From assembly GCA_030667555.1 (NCBI GenBank), contig DAOUVR010000078.1, positions 1-5,763 on the forward strand: DNA of 5,763 nucleotides, written 5' to 3'. The DNA is from Dehalococcoidia bacterium (GTDB taxonomy: Bacteria > Chloroflexota > Dehalococcoidia > E44-bin15). Both the position numbers and the translations under genes were made by a program. Numbering within the stretch: position 1 is the first letter of the stretch; every line of letters begins with the position of its first letter. Positions 4,866 to 5,763 of this stretch are shown in pieces. The notes under the pieces are model-generated. The model worked only from the letters and a program-made list of their open reading frames with translations, ran no database searches and was not told where the DNA came from.

Positions 4866-5763
4866 CTATATCGTACCTGTGCGCTGAAGATGCTCAAACT
4901 CCTCTGGTGAGTACCCCAGGCAGTTGCAGTACACCTCCTGGTTATGCTGTCCCAGCAGCGGAGCTGGTCTCCCCACCCGTGGCGGCGTTGCCGACATCTG
5001 GTATGGCCATCCGGCATATCTGTATTTGCCGACCTCAGGGTGGTCCACCTCAACGAAGTAACCCCTGGCAGCGTATTGCCTGCTATTCATCACGTCTTTG
5101 GCTGAGTTGATCGGCCCCATGGCGATGCGCTTCTTGGCCCCCGCATGATACACGTCCTCATTCGTTTGCTGTAGCATCCATTCGTCCATCATCGGAGCTA
5201 TGTCCATCACGCGGTTTATACGGTAAGCCATGGAGCTCCACTCCGGGGCCGAACCCCATTCGGGGTCGCCCATCAATTCCATTAAAGCCCTGAAATGGTG
5301 GTCTTCAGGGGCACCAACGATGATGTAACCATCTCTGGACTTCATTCTCCCCGTTGCCGGCGGTCGGTCGGGAACGCGACTCCAGGTGCTATCGTGGTAA
5401 CGATTGCCCGCCACGTTCGGCTGTATCATGGCAAGGATCACCTCTTGAAGGGAGATGTCGATTGCTCTTCCACAGCCGGTTTTCATCCGGCCCACAAGAG
5501 CGCTCATGGTAGCGAAGGCTGCAGTGATGCCGCCATGATAGCCAACAGGATGGCCGCCCATCTTCACTGGAGCGCGATCCACATCGACGGAGCGGGTTGG
5601 CATCAAATTACCCAAGCCTCCAGCGTGGATGATTGTCAGTTCATCCCCCTTGACATTGGCCCGCGGACCGGTGCGGCCATATGGGGTAATGGACGTGTAA
5701 ATAAGCGCTGTATTAAGCTTGCACATCGCAACCCAATCCAGCCCAAGGCTCTCCAGGTACGAA
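4866..5763 (-). CDS. Family III (CaiB/BaiF) CoA-transferase paralogue lacking the catalytic Asp (5' end outside window)
   Basis: The frame is open to the window edge; the visible 298 residues are the C-terminal three quarters of a CaiB/BaiF protein. An internal ATG at 5726 is not the start, because the codons above it (YLESLGLDW) belong to the family. Landmarks (numbered from the first visible residue): YTSITPYGRTGP (22-33), the TGCG variant of TGxG at 95-98 followed by IDIS, and a C-terminal RPAPLLGQHNQEVY (265-278). Aligning from TGxG without gaps, the catalytic Asp position is Gly74 within PVGYHGG; the next residues are Tyr and His, and no Asp lies nearby. In TGxGQ the Gln is Arg. It may therefore be a non-catalytic partner of the downstream paralogue, as two-subunit family III enzymes such as BbsEF exist, or an active enzyme with altered chemistry. 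Stop TAG at 4866-4868. Confidence 0.92.
   Translation of the reverse strand, partial: SYLESLGLDWVAMCKLNTALIYTSITPYGRTGPRANVKGDELTIIHAGGLGNLMPTRSVDVDRAPVKMGGHPVGYHGGITAAFATMSALVGRMKTGCGRAIDISLQEVILAMIQPNVAGNRYHDSTWSRVPDRPPATGRMKSRDGYIIVGAPEDHHFRALMELMGDPEWGSAPEWSSMAYRINRVMDIAPMMDEWMLQQTNEDVYHAGAKKRIAMGPINSAKDVMNSRQYAARGYFVEVDHPEVGKYRYAGWPYQMSATPPRVGRPAPLLGQHNQEVYCNCLGYSPEEFEHLQRTGTI

Noticed and set aside
4866..5726. ATG at 5726 as the start of the upstream CoA-transferase
   Set aside because: The open frame and family-like sequence (YLESLGLDW) continue above it to the window edge, so it is an internal methionine.

Overview
The window reads almost entirely on the minus strand. In transcription order it holds the 3' part of one family III (CaiB/BaiF) CoA-transferase gene, a complete second CaiB/BaiF gene 17 nt downstream, a repeat-rich spacer with a terminator, a complete mutS, a second repeat-rich spacer, and the first 91 codons of mutL. 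The two CoA-transferase genes look like one operon. mutS and mutL are the ATPases of methyl-independent or methyl-directed mismatch repair: MutS recognises the mispair and MutL is recruited to it.

Layout: 1-274 mutL 5' end; 275-626 spacer with a 114-bp inverted-repeat element (317-430), a partial extra end of it (291-302) and a short structured repeat (525-590); 627-3194 mutS; 3195-3618 spacer with a probable mutS promoter, a minus-strand intrinsic terminator, a second copy of the structured repeat (3332-3387) and two good plus one decayed copy of a CCTGAGC-TGTCGAAGG repeat; 3619-4848 CoA-transferase with its catalytic Asp; 4866-5763 a second CoA-transferase, cut by the window edge, in which that Asp position reads Gly.

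Organism: the sequence gives no direct taxonomic marker. The moderately GC-rich genes, the mutS-mutL adjacency, the abundance of CaiB-type transferases and the dispersed repeats (TGTCATTCTGAG-type, CCTGAGCTTGTCGAAGG-type, GGAGCATCCGCTCC-type) recall environmental Chloroflexota, particularly Dehalococcoidia-like genomes. This is an impression, not a demonstrated assignment.

I see no phage, CRISPR, tRNA, rRNA or defence system here. The most interesting points are the catalytic/non-catalytic pairing of the two CoA-transferases, a pair of intergenic repeats whose hairpin shows a compensatory base change, and the fact that the longest open frame for MutS has a false N-terminus made of repeat and terminator DNA, with the real start possibly leaderless.
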